Assembly (NCBI GenBank): GCA_030614245.1 | Contig: JAUWKK010000011.1 | Coordinates: forward strand, 1 to 18,493 | DNA from: Planctomycetota bacterium | GTDB lineage: Bacteria > Planctomycetota > PUPC01 > JABMSA01 > JAUWKK01 | Length of the DNA: 18,493 bases | Reading direction: 5' to 3' | Shown: piece by piece, positions 6,471 through 12,889 of the stretch | Layout of the letters: each line of letters begins with the position of its first letter | Numbering within the stretch: the first letter of the stretch is position 1 | The notes under the pieces: generated by a model | Seen by the model: the letters and a program-made list of their open reading frames with translations, nothing else | Database searches by the model: none | What the model was told of the DNA's origin: nothing | Program-made: the position numbers and the translations under genes

Positions 6471-7743
6471 ATGCAATCTCCGCGTCGCGGACCATCCCAT
6501 CGACGTGGCCGGCAGACGCCTCGGTGACGTGAACCGAGACAATCCGGCCCATAATTGCGTCAGGCCCGTCGATGACGACTCTCACGTAGCGTGGCGTCAC
6601 GCCGCTGCGCCGGCTCGTCTTGCCGCTGCGGCGGTGTTCTACCAGGACTTCGACGTCGTGCCCGACGAACTGCTCGTGGTAATCGGATGCAAGTTCGGCC
6701 GCCAGTTGCCGCATTCTCTCCACGCGGGGGATGGCGATGTGCGTGCCGCACTTTTCGGGCATCGTGGCTGCTGCGGTGCCGGGGCGGTCGCTGTATCGGA
6801 ACACGTGAATCCGGCCGAAGCCGATCCGGCGGCACATCTCGACGGTCGCCGCGAAATCATCGTCCGTCTCGCCGGGGAACCCGACAATTATGTCGGTCGA
6901 TATCGCAGGTTTCGGCAGCCGCGAGCGGACGCGCTCGACTGCGGCGAAGAACTGCTCGGCCGTGTACGGCCGGTTCATCCGGCGGAGGACCGCCTCGCTG
7001 CCGCTCTGCAGCGGCAGATGCAGGTGGGGGCAGACATTGCGCGATGACGCTATGGCGTCCAGCAGGTCGTCTGTAACTTCGAGCGCTTCGATGGAACTGA
7101 GCCGCAGGCGCGGCAGGCAGCCGATGGCGGAAGCTTCTCGAATTATGCCGGGCAGGTCGGGATGTCGGCCCAGGTGAATGCCTGTGAGCACGAGCTCGAG
7201 GTAGCCGGCGTCGGCGAGCCGGTGGATCTCGTCGATGACTTCGCCCGGCGGGCGCACGCGGCTCCGGCCGCGGACAGACGGCACGATGCAGTATGCGCAA
7301 GCGTTGTCGCAGCCGTCCTGGACCTTGACGAACGCCCTCGTATGGCCGCCGAACGCCGTTATTCCTCGGCTCCACGTCTCGCAGGCCGCCGCCGGCCGCG
7401 CATTGATGACGTCGGCGAGGTGAAGCTTCCGGGCGTTGTCGGCGGTAAGCACGCGACCGGCGAACTCAGCGAGGTACGGCGCATTTGCATCGACTCCGCA
7501 GCCGACGACTATGACGCGGCTGTCGGGGTGTTCGCGCAGCAGGCGGCGAATGGCCCGGGCCGATTTCGCGTCAGCCGCACCCGTCACGGTACACGTGTTG
7601 ACGACGTAAACATCCGCACTCCGGCCGCGCGGCACTGCCTCGTAGCCTTCCTCCAGGAGCTCCTCGCGCATAGCCTGCGTGTCGTACTGATTGACCTTGC
7701 AGCCCAGCGTGATGAACGAACATGTCGGCGTCGAGGAGTTCAT
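6469..7743 (-). CDS. mtaB: tRNA (N6-threonylcarbamoyladenosine(37)-C2)-methylthiotransferase MtaB
   Basis: A radical-SAM methylthiotransferase that converts t6A37 to ms2t6A37 in tRNAs decoding ANN codons, using two 4Fe-4S clusters. Counting from the ATG at 7743 (424 residues), the N-terminal UPF0004 cluster cysteines are C15 (ITLGCKVNQYDTQ), C51 (VNTCTVTGAAD) and C82 (VVGCGVDA). The radical-SAM CxxxCxxC is C145, C149, C152 (GCDNACAYC). Segments GEVIDEIHRL, LVLTGIHLG, HLHLPLQSGS and STDIIVGFPGET are diagnostic, and a TRAM-like tail closes the protein. The LGCKVNQYDTQ version of the N-terminus points to MtaB rather than MiaB or RimO. The frame is open further upstream with an ATG at 7770 preceded by CAGGAA, so a nine-residue-longer start is possible. 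It stands alone, divergent from the YkgJ-like gene. Confidence 0.93.
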   Translation of the reverse strand: MNSSTPTCSFITLGCKVNQYDTQAMREELLEEGYEAVPRGRSADVYVVNTCTVTGAADAKSARAIRRLLREHPDSRVIVVGCGVDANAPYLAEFAGRVLTADNARKLHLADVINARPAAACETWSRGITAFGGHTRAFVKVQDGCDNACAYCIVPSVRGRSRVRPPGEVIDEIHRLADAGYLELVLTGIHLGRHPDLPGIIREASAIGCLPRLRLSSIEALEVTDDLLDAIASSRNVCPHLHLPLQSGSEAVLRRMNRPYTAEQFFAAVERVRSRLPKPAISTDIIVGFPGETDDDFAATVEMCRRIGFGRIHVFRYSDRPGTAAATMPEKCGTHIAIPRVERMRQLAAELASDYHEQFVGHDVEVLVEHRRSGKTSRRSGVTPRYVRVVIDGPDAIMGRIVSVHVTEASAGHVDGMVRDAEIA

Positions 7744-7940
7744 CGCACACAGAATCCACCATACGGGCATGGTTCCTGAAAGAGCCCGCGCGGGTAACAG
7801 GTTAGCATCGCATTCGGATGTTTGCAAATAGAAAAGCCCATCGAGCGGCTCGGGCGTTGATTTCGCCGCCTGTCTGAATATCATGTGCGCTTGTTGCCCG
7901 TGTTTGATCGTAATGCCCGACCGAATGGAGAAGCAGCTCG

Positions 7941-8384
7941 ATGTCGAAGACCGAAGACCTTTGCTCGAAGTGCGACGGGCTATGCTGCAAGTACGTCGCC
8001 ATAGAGATAGACGAACCCGAGGATGCCGACGATTTCGACACTCTGCGATGGTACGTGAGCCACGAAGGATGCAGTGTATATCGCGAAGAGGGCAAGTGGT
8101 ATTTCGAAGTGGTAACGCGATGCGAGCACCTCTTGGAAAACAACAGGTGTGCGATTTATCCCCGCAGGCCGAATATCTGCTTCGATCACACCACCCATAA
8201 CTGCGAGATGTCGAACGATGATTTCGCCTGGGATATCCGCCTCGAGACGATCAAGGACGTCGAAGATTTCGCGCGTCTGGCTCTGCGCAACAGGAAGACC
8301 CGCGGTGGTGATGACTACGACCCGCCCTGGGAGAAGCGCGCGAGGAAACATAACGCCAAGGCAGCCCGCAAGAAGGCAAAGTGA
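7941..8384 (+). CDS. YkgJ-family cysteine-cluster (putative zinc/iron-chelating) protein
   Basis: A 147-residue protein with the motif C8-x2-C11-x3-C15-C16 at the N-terminus (CSKCDGLCC) and further cysteines at 44, 61, 70, 80 and 88. The spacing CxxCxxxCC plus RCEHL-(x)-NRCAIYPRRPNICFDH is the pattern of the YkgJ/UPF0153 family, whose members are thought to bind zinc or an iron-sulfur cluster; their biochemical role is not established. The C-terminus is lysine/arginine-rich (KRARKHNAKAARKKAK), possibly a nucleic-acid or membrane contact. The ATG is preceded by GGAGAAG with a seven-base spacer. The gene is single, divergent from mtaB, with a repeat-rich gap after it. Confidence 0.85.
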   Translation: MSKTEDLCSKCDGLCCKYVAIEIDEPEDADDFDTLRWYVSHEGCSVYREEGKWYFEVVTRCEHLLENNRCAIYPRRPNICFDHTTHNCEMSNDDFAWDIRLETIKDVEDFARLALRNRKTRGGDDYDPPWEKRARKHNAKAARKKAK

Positions 8385-8447
8385 CCAGTGTTCAGTCTTT
8401 TGTCATTATGCCTGCCTCAGGAGGGCCTGCCCCACGTAAAGCAGGCG

Positions 8448-8554
8448 CCGCCTCCTCGCTGCGAAGCCGCTGAGAGCCGGGAGGCATATAGGCTGGGGCT
8501 TCAGCCCCAGTAAAGGAGCGAAACAAAACGAGCCGCCCTGAAGGGGCGCAGGAA
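8448..8554 (+). repeat. 107-base dispersed repeat, copy A (REP/MITE-like)
   Basis: It matches the reverse complement of 12505-12611 over 107 bases without gaps; about 95 positions are identical by eye. It contains a perfect hairpin CTGGGGCTTCAGCCCCAG (8493-8510) and a second, CGCCC/GGGCG around TGAAG (8534-8548). The left part, including GCCGCTGAGAGCCGGGAGG, is not palindromic but is equally conserved. No coding frame is shared. The two copies face each other across the three-gene operon. Confidence 0.88.
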
Positions 8555-8632
8555 TGCCGAAATTCTTCCCGGCGGAGCTTGACAACGCCGCCTTTCGCCG
8601 ACATAATGCGGGTAATCGATCACCATTGTTAT

Positions 8633-8692
8633 GTGGAGCAGCCTTTCCAGGCTGCTAATTTAATTGATCGGCAGGCTGAAAGCCTGCCCCAC
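8633..8692. repeat. twin-hairpin REP-like element
   Basis: Two stem-loops, AGCAGCCT-TTCC-AGGCTGCT (8637-8656) and GGCAGGCT-GAA-AGCCTGCC (8670-8688), are joined by an AT-rich spacer and bounded by GTGGAG and CCCCAC. The halves are imperfect reverse complements of each other, so the whole unit is a nested inverted repeat. A partial half-unit (AGGAGGGCCTGCCCCAC) occurs at 8419-8435. Confidence 0.7.
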
Positions 8693-8802
8693 GTTCTGAG
8701 GAGCCGCCTGAGCGACGAAGAATCTTTGCCGGGGGGCGGGCGAGACCGGTAGAAATGGCAAAGATGCTTCGCTAAGAGCTCAGCATGACAGGAGCGAAAT
8801 AC

Positions 8803-10050
8803 ATGAGTGCATCCGAAGTTGTGCATAAAGACAATCTTGGCGCCATCCTTGACCGTGCGATGGACGCCGGCGGCGGGCTGCTGCGGCTGACGCCGACTTG
8901 GGTGCCGCGCAGTTTCCTGCACCCGGGCAAGCGGATCAAGCTGGCGCCGACCGACTGGTACGCCCTCGGCGCGCATCGCGGCGGCATAGATGAACGCTGG
9001 TTTGCCAGCACGACGGAGGCCGCCAACGAAGGCCGCCTCCCCGACGAAGGCCTCAGCTACATAACGTGCGAGGGCAAGCGGTTCCTGCTGATAGATGCCG
9101 TGGCAGAAGCCGGCGCAAGACTCGTCGGCAAGGAGATGTTCGACAAGTACGGGCGCTGGCCGGTATACTCGAAGTTCTTCGACAACGCCGGCCCGATCCC
9201 GCACCACATGCATCAGAGCGCCGACCACGCCGCCCTCACCGGCCAGGAGGGCAAGCCCGAGTCCTACTACTTCCCTCCGCAAGTGAACGCCGCCGAGAAT
9301 CACTTCGATTACACATTCATGGGCCTCGAGCCGGGCACCACCAAGGCGGACGTCCGCAAGTGCCTCGAAGACTGGAACAAGGGCGACAACGGGATACTCG
9401 ACCTCTCGAAGGCCTACCGGCTCAAGCGCGGCACCGGCTGGCTGATCCCCGCAGGCGTATTGCACGCCCCGGGCTCGCTATGCACTTACGAGCCGCAGTG
9501 GGGCTCGGACGTGTTCGGAATGTTCCAATCGCTTGTCGAAGGCCGCGAGGTGCCGTGGTCGCTGCTGGTGAAGGACGTGCCCGAGGACAAGCATCAGGAC
9601 CTCGATTTCATCATCGAGCAGCTCGACTGGGAGCGTAACGTCGATCCGAACTTCAAGGACAGCAACTACCTCGAGCCGATCGACGACGAGGAGCGCTCGG
9701 GCGGCGGATACACCGATAGCTGGATCTGCTATGGAACTATCGACGGCGAGCAGCGTTTCTCGGCGAAGCGGCTGACCGTGGAGCCGGGAGCTAAGTGCAC
9801 ATTGAAGGACCCCGGCGCCAGCGGATTGATCGCAATCCAGGGCTGCGGCCGGATCGGCGCGCTCGAGCTCCAGACACCCGTGATGATCCGTTTCGGCGAG
9901 GAGACGACGGACGAAGTATTCATTACACATGAGGCAGCCACAGCCGGCGTGGAAGTCGAGAACACCGGCTCCGAGCCGCTGGTGTCGCTGCGATACTTCG
10001 GCCCGGACGTGCATGCGAACGTGCCCGAAGTGGGCGATTACAAGAAGTAA
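8803..10050 (+). CDS. mannose-6-phosphate isomerase-like cupin protein
   Basis: A 415-residue cytoplasmic protein with residues arranged as in class I phosphomannose isomerases. PIPHHMHQ (H134, H135, H137) occupies the place of the QxHPHD metal site, KPE at 151-153 matches the conserved glutamate ligand, and IPAGVLHAPGS puts H221 at the position of the final histidine ligand (compare IPAGTLHAIG). A second, less conserved cupin-like domain follows (about 310-410). The length is family-typical. Substrate is uncertain: the surrounding sequence is divergent, so it may act on another phosphosugar or be a non-phosphosugar lyxose-type isomerase. The start is ATG 8803, with AGGAG eight bases before it; the earlier ATG at 8785 lies upstream of that site and lacks its own. 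It is the first gene of an apparent operon, followed 47 bases later by a xylose-isomerase-like gene. Confidence 0.72.
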   Translation: MSASEVVHKDNLGAILDRAMDAGGGLLRLTPTWVPRSFLHPGKRIKLAPTDWYALGAHRGGIDERWFASTTEAANEGRLPDEGLSYITCEGKRFLLIDAVAEAGARLVGKEMFDKYGRWPVYSKFFDNAGPIPHHMHQSADHAALTGQEGKPESYYFPPQVNAAENHFDYTFMGLEPGTTKADVRKCLEDWNKGDNGILDLSKAYRLKRGTGWLIPAGVLHAPGSLCTYEPQWGSDVFGMFQSLVEGREVPWSLLVKDVPEDKHQDLDFIIEQLDWERNVDPNFKDSNYLEPIDDEERSGGGYTDSWICYGTIDGEQRFSAKRLTVEPGAKCTLKDPGASGLIAIQGCGRIGALELQTPVMIRFGEETTDEVFITHEAATAGVEVENTGSEPLVSLRYFGPDVHANVPEVGDYKK

Positions 10051-10097
10051 ACACCGACGATGGATGTTGTGTAACCCACAGGAGGATGATACGAGCT

Positions 10098-11027
10098 ATG
10101 GCTAAACGAATCTCGATTGGAACCTGGGCGTATGCGATCGGCCCCTATGAGGATTCGCCGATCCCCTTCCCCGAAGTAGTCCAAAAACTGTCCGAACTGG
10201 GCTTTGACGGCCTCGCACTCGGCGGCTTCGGCGTGCATCCGAACCCCGATGCGCTGACCACAAAAGAGCAGCGAGCCGAAGTGCGCGACCTGTGGGAATC
10301 GCGGGGCATGGGCTGCAGCGGACTCGCCGCAGACCTCTGGAGCGAGAAACTCATCACCGCTCCCACCCCCGACTCCTACCTCGCGACTTTCCGCAAGATC
10401 GTCCAGTTCTGCAAGGACCTCGGCATCGAGGTCATTCGCGTCGATACGACCGAGCCGCCGGGCACTCTCGGGCAGATCCCCGGCGAAGAGCCCGCCGAGA
10501 CGGTCATCGATTACGACGTGGCCCTCAAGCGTGTTGCCGATACGTGGAAGCAGTGCTCGCAGGAGGCCGCCGATGCTGGGCCGCGCGTGGCGTGGGAGTT
10601 CGAGCCGGGTTTCGCCTTCAACAAGCCCAGCGAGATCTTCCGCATCCTCGACGGGGTGAACGATGACAACTTCACGATTATGTTCGACACCTGCCACGCC
10701 AACATGGTAGCGGTCCACGGTGCGCGCCAGGTGGGCAAGAAGGAGACGCTGCCCGGCGGTATCAAGGAGCTGGCGCGGAAGCTCAAGGGCAGGATCGGCA
10801 GGCTGCACCTGATCGATTCGGACGGCACGCTGCACAACAACGAGACGAGCACGCATCCGCCCTTTGGCCTGGGCGAGCTCGATTTCGACGACATAATGCC
10901 CGTTATTGTCGATGCCGGATGCCCCGACGACTGGTGGACCATCGACCTCTGCTTCTGGCCCGACGCATGGCAGGCCACCGCCCAGTGCAAGAAAGCCATC
11001 GACGAGATGGCCGCGAAGTTCGCATAA
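10098..11027 (+). CDS. sugar phosphate isomerase/epimerase (xylose isomerase-like TIM barrel)
   Basis: A 309-residue AP-endonuclease-2/xylose-isomerase-like barrel. It opens ISIGTWAYAIG and carries metal-ligand segments in barrel order: VAWEFEPGFAF, IMFDTCHANM, GRLHLIDSDG and LGELDFDDIMP. The Glu, Asp/His, His and Glu there match the usual divalent-metal site. Members interconvert ketoses and aldoses, epimerise, or dehydrate inosose in inositol-type pathways, so the precise reaction is open. I use the ATG at 10098: the AGGAGG (10080-10085) directly abuts an in-frame ATG at 10086, which could not be used from that site, and lies twelve bases before 10098. It sits between a PMI-like cupin and a Gfo/Idh/MocA dehydrogenase, an arrangement typical of sugar or cyclitol catabolism. 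Confidence 0.85.
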   Translation: MAKRISIGTWAYAIGPYEDSPIPFPEVVQKLSELGFDGLALGGFGVHPNPDALTTKEQRAEVRDLWESRGMGCSGLAADLWSEKLITAPTPDSYLATFRKIVQFCKDLGIEVIRVDTTEPPGTLGQIPGEEPAETVIDYDVALKRVADTWKQCSQEAADAGPRVAWEFEPGFAFNKPSEIFRILDGVNDDNFTIMFDTCHANMVAVHGARQVGKKETLPGGIKELARKLKGRIGRLHLIDSDGTLHNNETSTHPPFGLGELDFDDIMPVIVDAGCPDDWWTIDLCFWPDAWQATAQCKKAIDEMAAKFA

Positions 11028-11105
11028 TACTAACGGCCCGACCGGTGAAGAGCACCGTTCGCTTGCAGTCCGTGCAACAGTTTCATAACGCGAGGGGAAA
11101 CGACA

Positions 11106-12272
11106 ATGTCCAAGCCATTGAATATCGGCCTGCTGGGCTGCGGCTTCATGGGCCGCGCCCATTCCAACGCCTATTTGCAGGTGAATCATTTCTTCGACAG
11201 GGAGCACCAGCCGGTGCTCAAGACCTGCTACGGCCGTGAAGAAGATCGCGAGAAGCTCGAGAAGTTCGCCAAGAGCTGGAACTACGAGACGATCGAGACC
11301 GACTGGAGAAAGATCGTCGAGCGCGACGACATCGACGTGGTAGACGTCTGCGTGCCGAATTTCATGCACCACGACGTCGTGATCGCCGCCGCCGAGGCGG
11401 GGAAAATCATCGTTTGCGAGAAACCGCTGGCGATGAACGCCGCCGAGGCCGAAGAAATGACCGCCGCCGTCGAGAAGGCGGGCGTCGCCAACATGGTCTC
11501 GTTCAACTACCGCCGAGTGCCCGCCATCGCACTATTCAAGCAGATCATCGACGAGGGCCGCGTCGGACGCCCATTCCATTATCGCGCCACCTACAACCAG
11601 GACTACACCATCTCTGCCGACGTCCCGCAGGGCGGAATGGCGCTCTGGCGGCTCGACTCCCGAGTGGCAGGCTCCGGCGTAACCGGCGACCTGCTCGCTC
11701 ACTCAATTGACACCGCCGAATGGCTCAACGGCCCCATCCGTAAGGTCGTCGCCCATACCGAAACCTTCGTCAAGGAACGGATGCACGCCGAGACCGGCAA
11801 GGTCGAAAAGGTCGACATCGACGACGCCTGCATGTTCCTCGCCGTCTTCGAGAACGGCTCGATAGGCACGTTCGAGAGCACCAGGTACGCACGCGGGCGG
11901 AAGAACTACTCCACGATGGAGATCAACGGCGAGCACGGTGCCGTCTTCTTCGATCTCGAAGACCCGCACATCCTGCAATACTTCAAGTACGCCGACCCGA
12001 CGACGGGCGCGAAGATCGAGGACCACCTGACCGGCTGGCAGCGGATACACGTGACCAACTTCGAGCACCCGTACATGAAGAACTGGTGGGTGCCCGGCTG
12101 TACGATCGGCTACGAGCACACGTTCATCAACAGCTTCGCCGATTTCCTGGCCGGCCTCGAAGGCGGCGAGCCGTTCCAGCCTGATTTTCGCTCGGCCCTC
12201 CGGACCCAGAGGGTCTGCGACGCCGTACTCGACAGCGCAAAGAAAAGCCAGTGGGTGGAGATCCCCGAGTAG
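11106..12272 (+). CDS. Gfo/Idh/MocA family NAD(P)-dependent oxidoreductase
   Basis: A 388-residue dehydrogenase with the Rossmann loop LLGCGFMGRAH (residues 10-19), an acidic/VCVPN segment near 80-85, and the EKP motif at 105-107 (CEKPLAMNAAEAEEM). GDLLAHSIDTAEWL near residue 196 supplies the histidine/aspartate pair of the catalytic region, and the C-terminal beta-sheet domain is present. Members oxidise or reduce sugars, cyclitols or their acids with NAD(P). The length and NYRRVPAIALFKQIIDEGRVG segment resemble inositol 2-dehydrogenase-like members, but substrate cannot be fixed. The ATG has GAGGGGA upstream with a normal spacer. It lies 78 bases after the isomerase gene and is the last gene of the three-gene operon. 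It is only distantly similar to the N-terminal half of the fusion at 782-2905. Confidence 0.9.
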   Translation: MSKPLNIGLLGCGFMGRAHSNAYLQVNHFFDREHQPVLKTCYGREEDREKLEKFAKSWNYETIETDWRKIVERDDIDVVDVCVPNFMHHDVVIAAAEAGKIIVCEKPLAMNAAEAEEMTAAVEKAGVANMVSFNYRRVPAIALFKQIIDEGRVGRPFHYRATYNQDYTISADVPQGGMALWRLDSRVAGSGVTGDLLAHSIDTAEWLNGPIRKVVAHTETFVKERMHAETGKVEKVDIDDACMFLAVFENGSIGTFESTRYARGRKNYSTMEINGEHGAVFFDLEDPHILQYFKYADPTTGAKIEDHLTGWQRIHVTNFEHPYMKNWWVPGCTIGYEHTFINSFADFLAGLEGGEPFQPDFRSALRTQRVCDAVLDSAKKSQWVEIPE

Positions 12273-12379
12273 CTCCTACTCAATCCGAAGGTGGCGCGTG
12301 TGATGCCGGGTATGACTCCAGATCGTGGGGTATGCTGAACAACCGTGCTCCAGAGGCAATGGATGTTTTCAACCGCAAT

Positions 12380-12407
12380 GTAGGGGCGGTTCGCGAACCG
12401 CCCCTAC
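12380..12407. repeat. 28-base perfect palindrome (GTAGGGGCGGTTCG arm)
   Basis: The 14-base arm GTAGGGGCGGTTCG is followed immediately by its exact reverse complement. Next to it, GGCCGC-GTA-GCGGCC (12409-12423) forms a second hairpin. Palindromes of this type are dispersed REP-like elements in several bacterial groups, from general knowledge. There is no second copy in the window. Confidence 0.8.
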
Positions 12408-12434
12408 GGGCCGCGTAGCGGCCACGGGATAAAG

Positions 12435-12493
12435 CCTGGGGCTTCAGCCCCAGGAATCAGACAGTATAATAACTGTGCCCTGGAGGGGCACAG
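12435..12493 (+). repeat. diverged hairpin pair related to the 107-base repeat
   Basis: CCTGGGGCTTCAGCCCCAGG (12435-12454) is the same first hairpin as in repeat copy A. After eighteen bases comes CTGTGCCC-TGGAG-GGGCACAG (12473-12493), in place of the CCGCCC hairpin. The unit has the orientation of copy A and faces copy B only eleven bases away. The non-palindromic left part of the full repeat is missing. Confidence 0.65.
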
Positions 12494-12504
12494 CAGATGC
12501 TCCT

Positions 12505-12611
12505 TTCCTCCGCCCCTTCAGGGCGGTTTCTATTGTTTGGCTCCTGAACTGGGGCTGAAGCCCCAGCCTATATGCCCCCCGGCTCTCAGCGGCTCCGCAG
12601 CGAAGAGACGG
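12505..12611 (-). repeat. 107-base dispersed repeat, copy B (inverted relative to copy A)
   Basis: Read on the minus strand it matches 8448-8554 without gaps, about 89% by hand count. Hairpins are CTGGGGCTGAAGCCCCAG (12549-12566) and CCGCCC/GGGCGG around CTTCA (12510-12526). Most differences lie between the two hairpins; in the second hairpin copy B has the longer pairing. Confidence 0.88.
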
Positions 12612-12749
12612 GGCATCTCCCGGGCGTACCGGACGCTGACGCTCACATTCGCGGCTGATGGCCCGCAATTCTTCGCCAGCCCCAGCATTATACACATCCT
12701 CACACACGCAACGCATAAGAGACCCCATTAGTTAGGGTCATACTCTACA

Positions 12750-12783
12750 ATGCCGGGGAAACGAGGGCGTCTCGCCCCGGCAT
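12750..12783. repeat. GC-rich hairpin element
   Basis: ATGCCGGGG (12750-12758) pairs with CCCCGGCAT (12775-12783), and inside the loop CGAG pairs with CTCG (12762-12765 and 12771-12774 region). It has no T-run, so a REP-like element is more likely than a terminator. Confidence 0.6.
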
Positions 12784-12803
12784 GGCACCGTAAGATGCCG
12801 AGA

Positions 12804-12832
12804 TTGCCTTGACTCCGGCCGCTAATTATGCT
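12804..12832 (+). promoter_or_regulatory. possible sigma-70 promoter for the CAP-protein gene
   Basis: TTGCCT (12804-12809) and TATGCT (12827-12832) are separated by 17 bases, each matching the consensus at four of six positions. It lies just downstream of the last repeat and 57 bases before the start codon. The match is modest. Confidence 0.3.
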
Positions 12833-12889
12833 GGAATTTGATAAACGGCTGTAAATCGCTACCGAGCCGATGTAACGGAAGGCCGGCAA

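Larger units (their letters stand above)
8385..8802. other. repeat-rich intergenic region upstream of the sugar operon
   Basis: This 418-base gap has no believable gene. It holds a degenerate GCCTGC/GCAGGC hairpin (8425-8446), the 107-base repeat A (8448-8554), and the twin-hairpin element 8633-8692. The last 110 bases must contain the promoter of the downstream operon, but I see no convincing -35/-10 pair. The ribosome binding site AGGAG (8790-8794) closes the region. Confidence 0.8.
12273..12889. other. 617-base non-coding gap filled with palindromic repeats
   Basis: I see no gene here. The short frames present have no coding character and span hairpins. In order it holds the GTAGGGG palindrome (12380-12407) with an adjoining GGCCGC hairpin (12409-12423), the hairpin pair 12435-12493, repeat copy B (12505-12611), and the hairpin 12750-12783. 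A possible promoter for the CAP-protein gene lies at 12804-12832. A separate intrinsic terminator for the preceding operon is not evident; the hairpins may serve. Confidence 0.8.

Noticed and set aside
8750..8775. Sigma-54 promoter-like TGGCA upstream of the cupin gene
   Set aside because: The TTGC element does not appear at the required spacing, so the match is no better than chance.
10038..11372. 444-codon open frame on the minus strand across the isomerase and dehydrogenase starts
   Set aside because: It is antisense to two well-supported genes, has no recognisable domain, and has low-complexity acidic/hydrophobic content expected of a shadow frame.
12465..12470. TATAAT as a -10 element between repeats
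   Set aside because: No -35 at a useful distance, since that position is occupied by the hairpin, and no gene follows closely.
12444..12728. 94-codon minus-strand frame in the repeat region
   Set aside because: It runs through copy B and its hairpins, has no ribosome binding site and no resemblance to any family.
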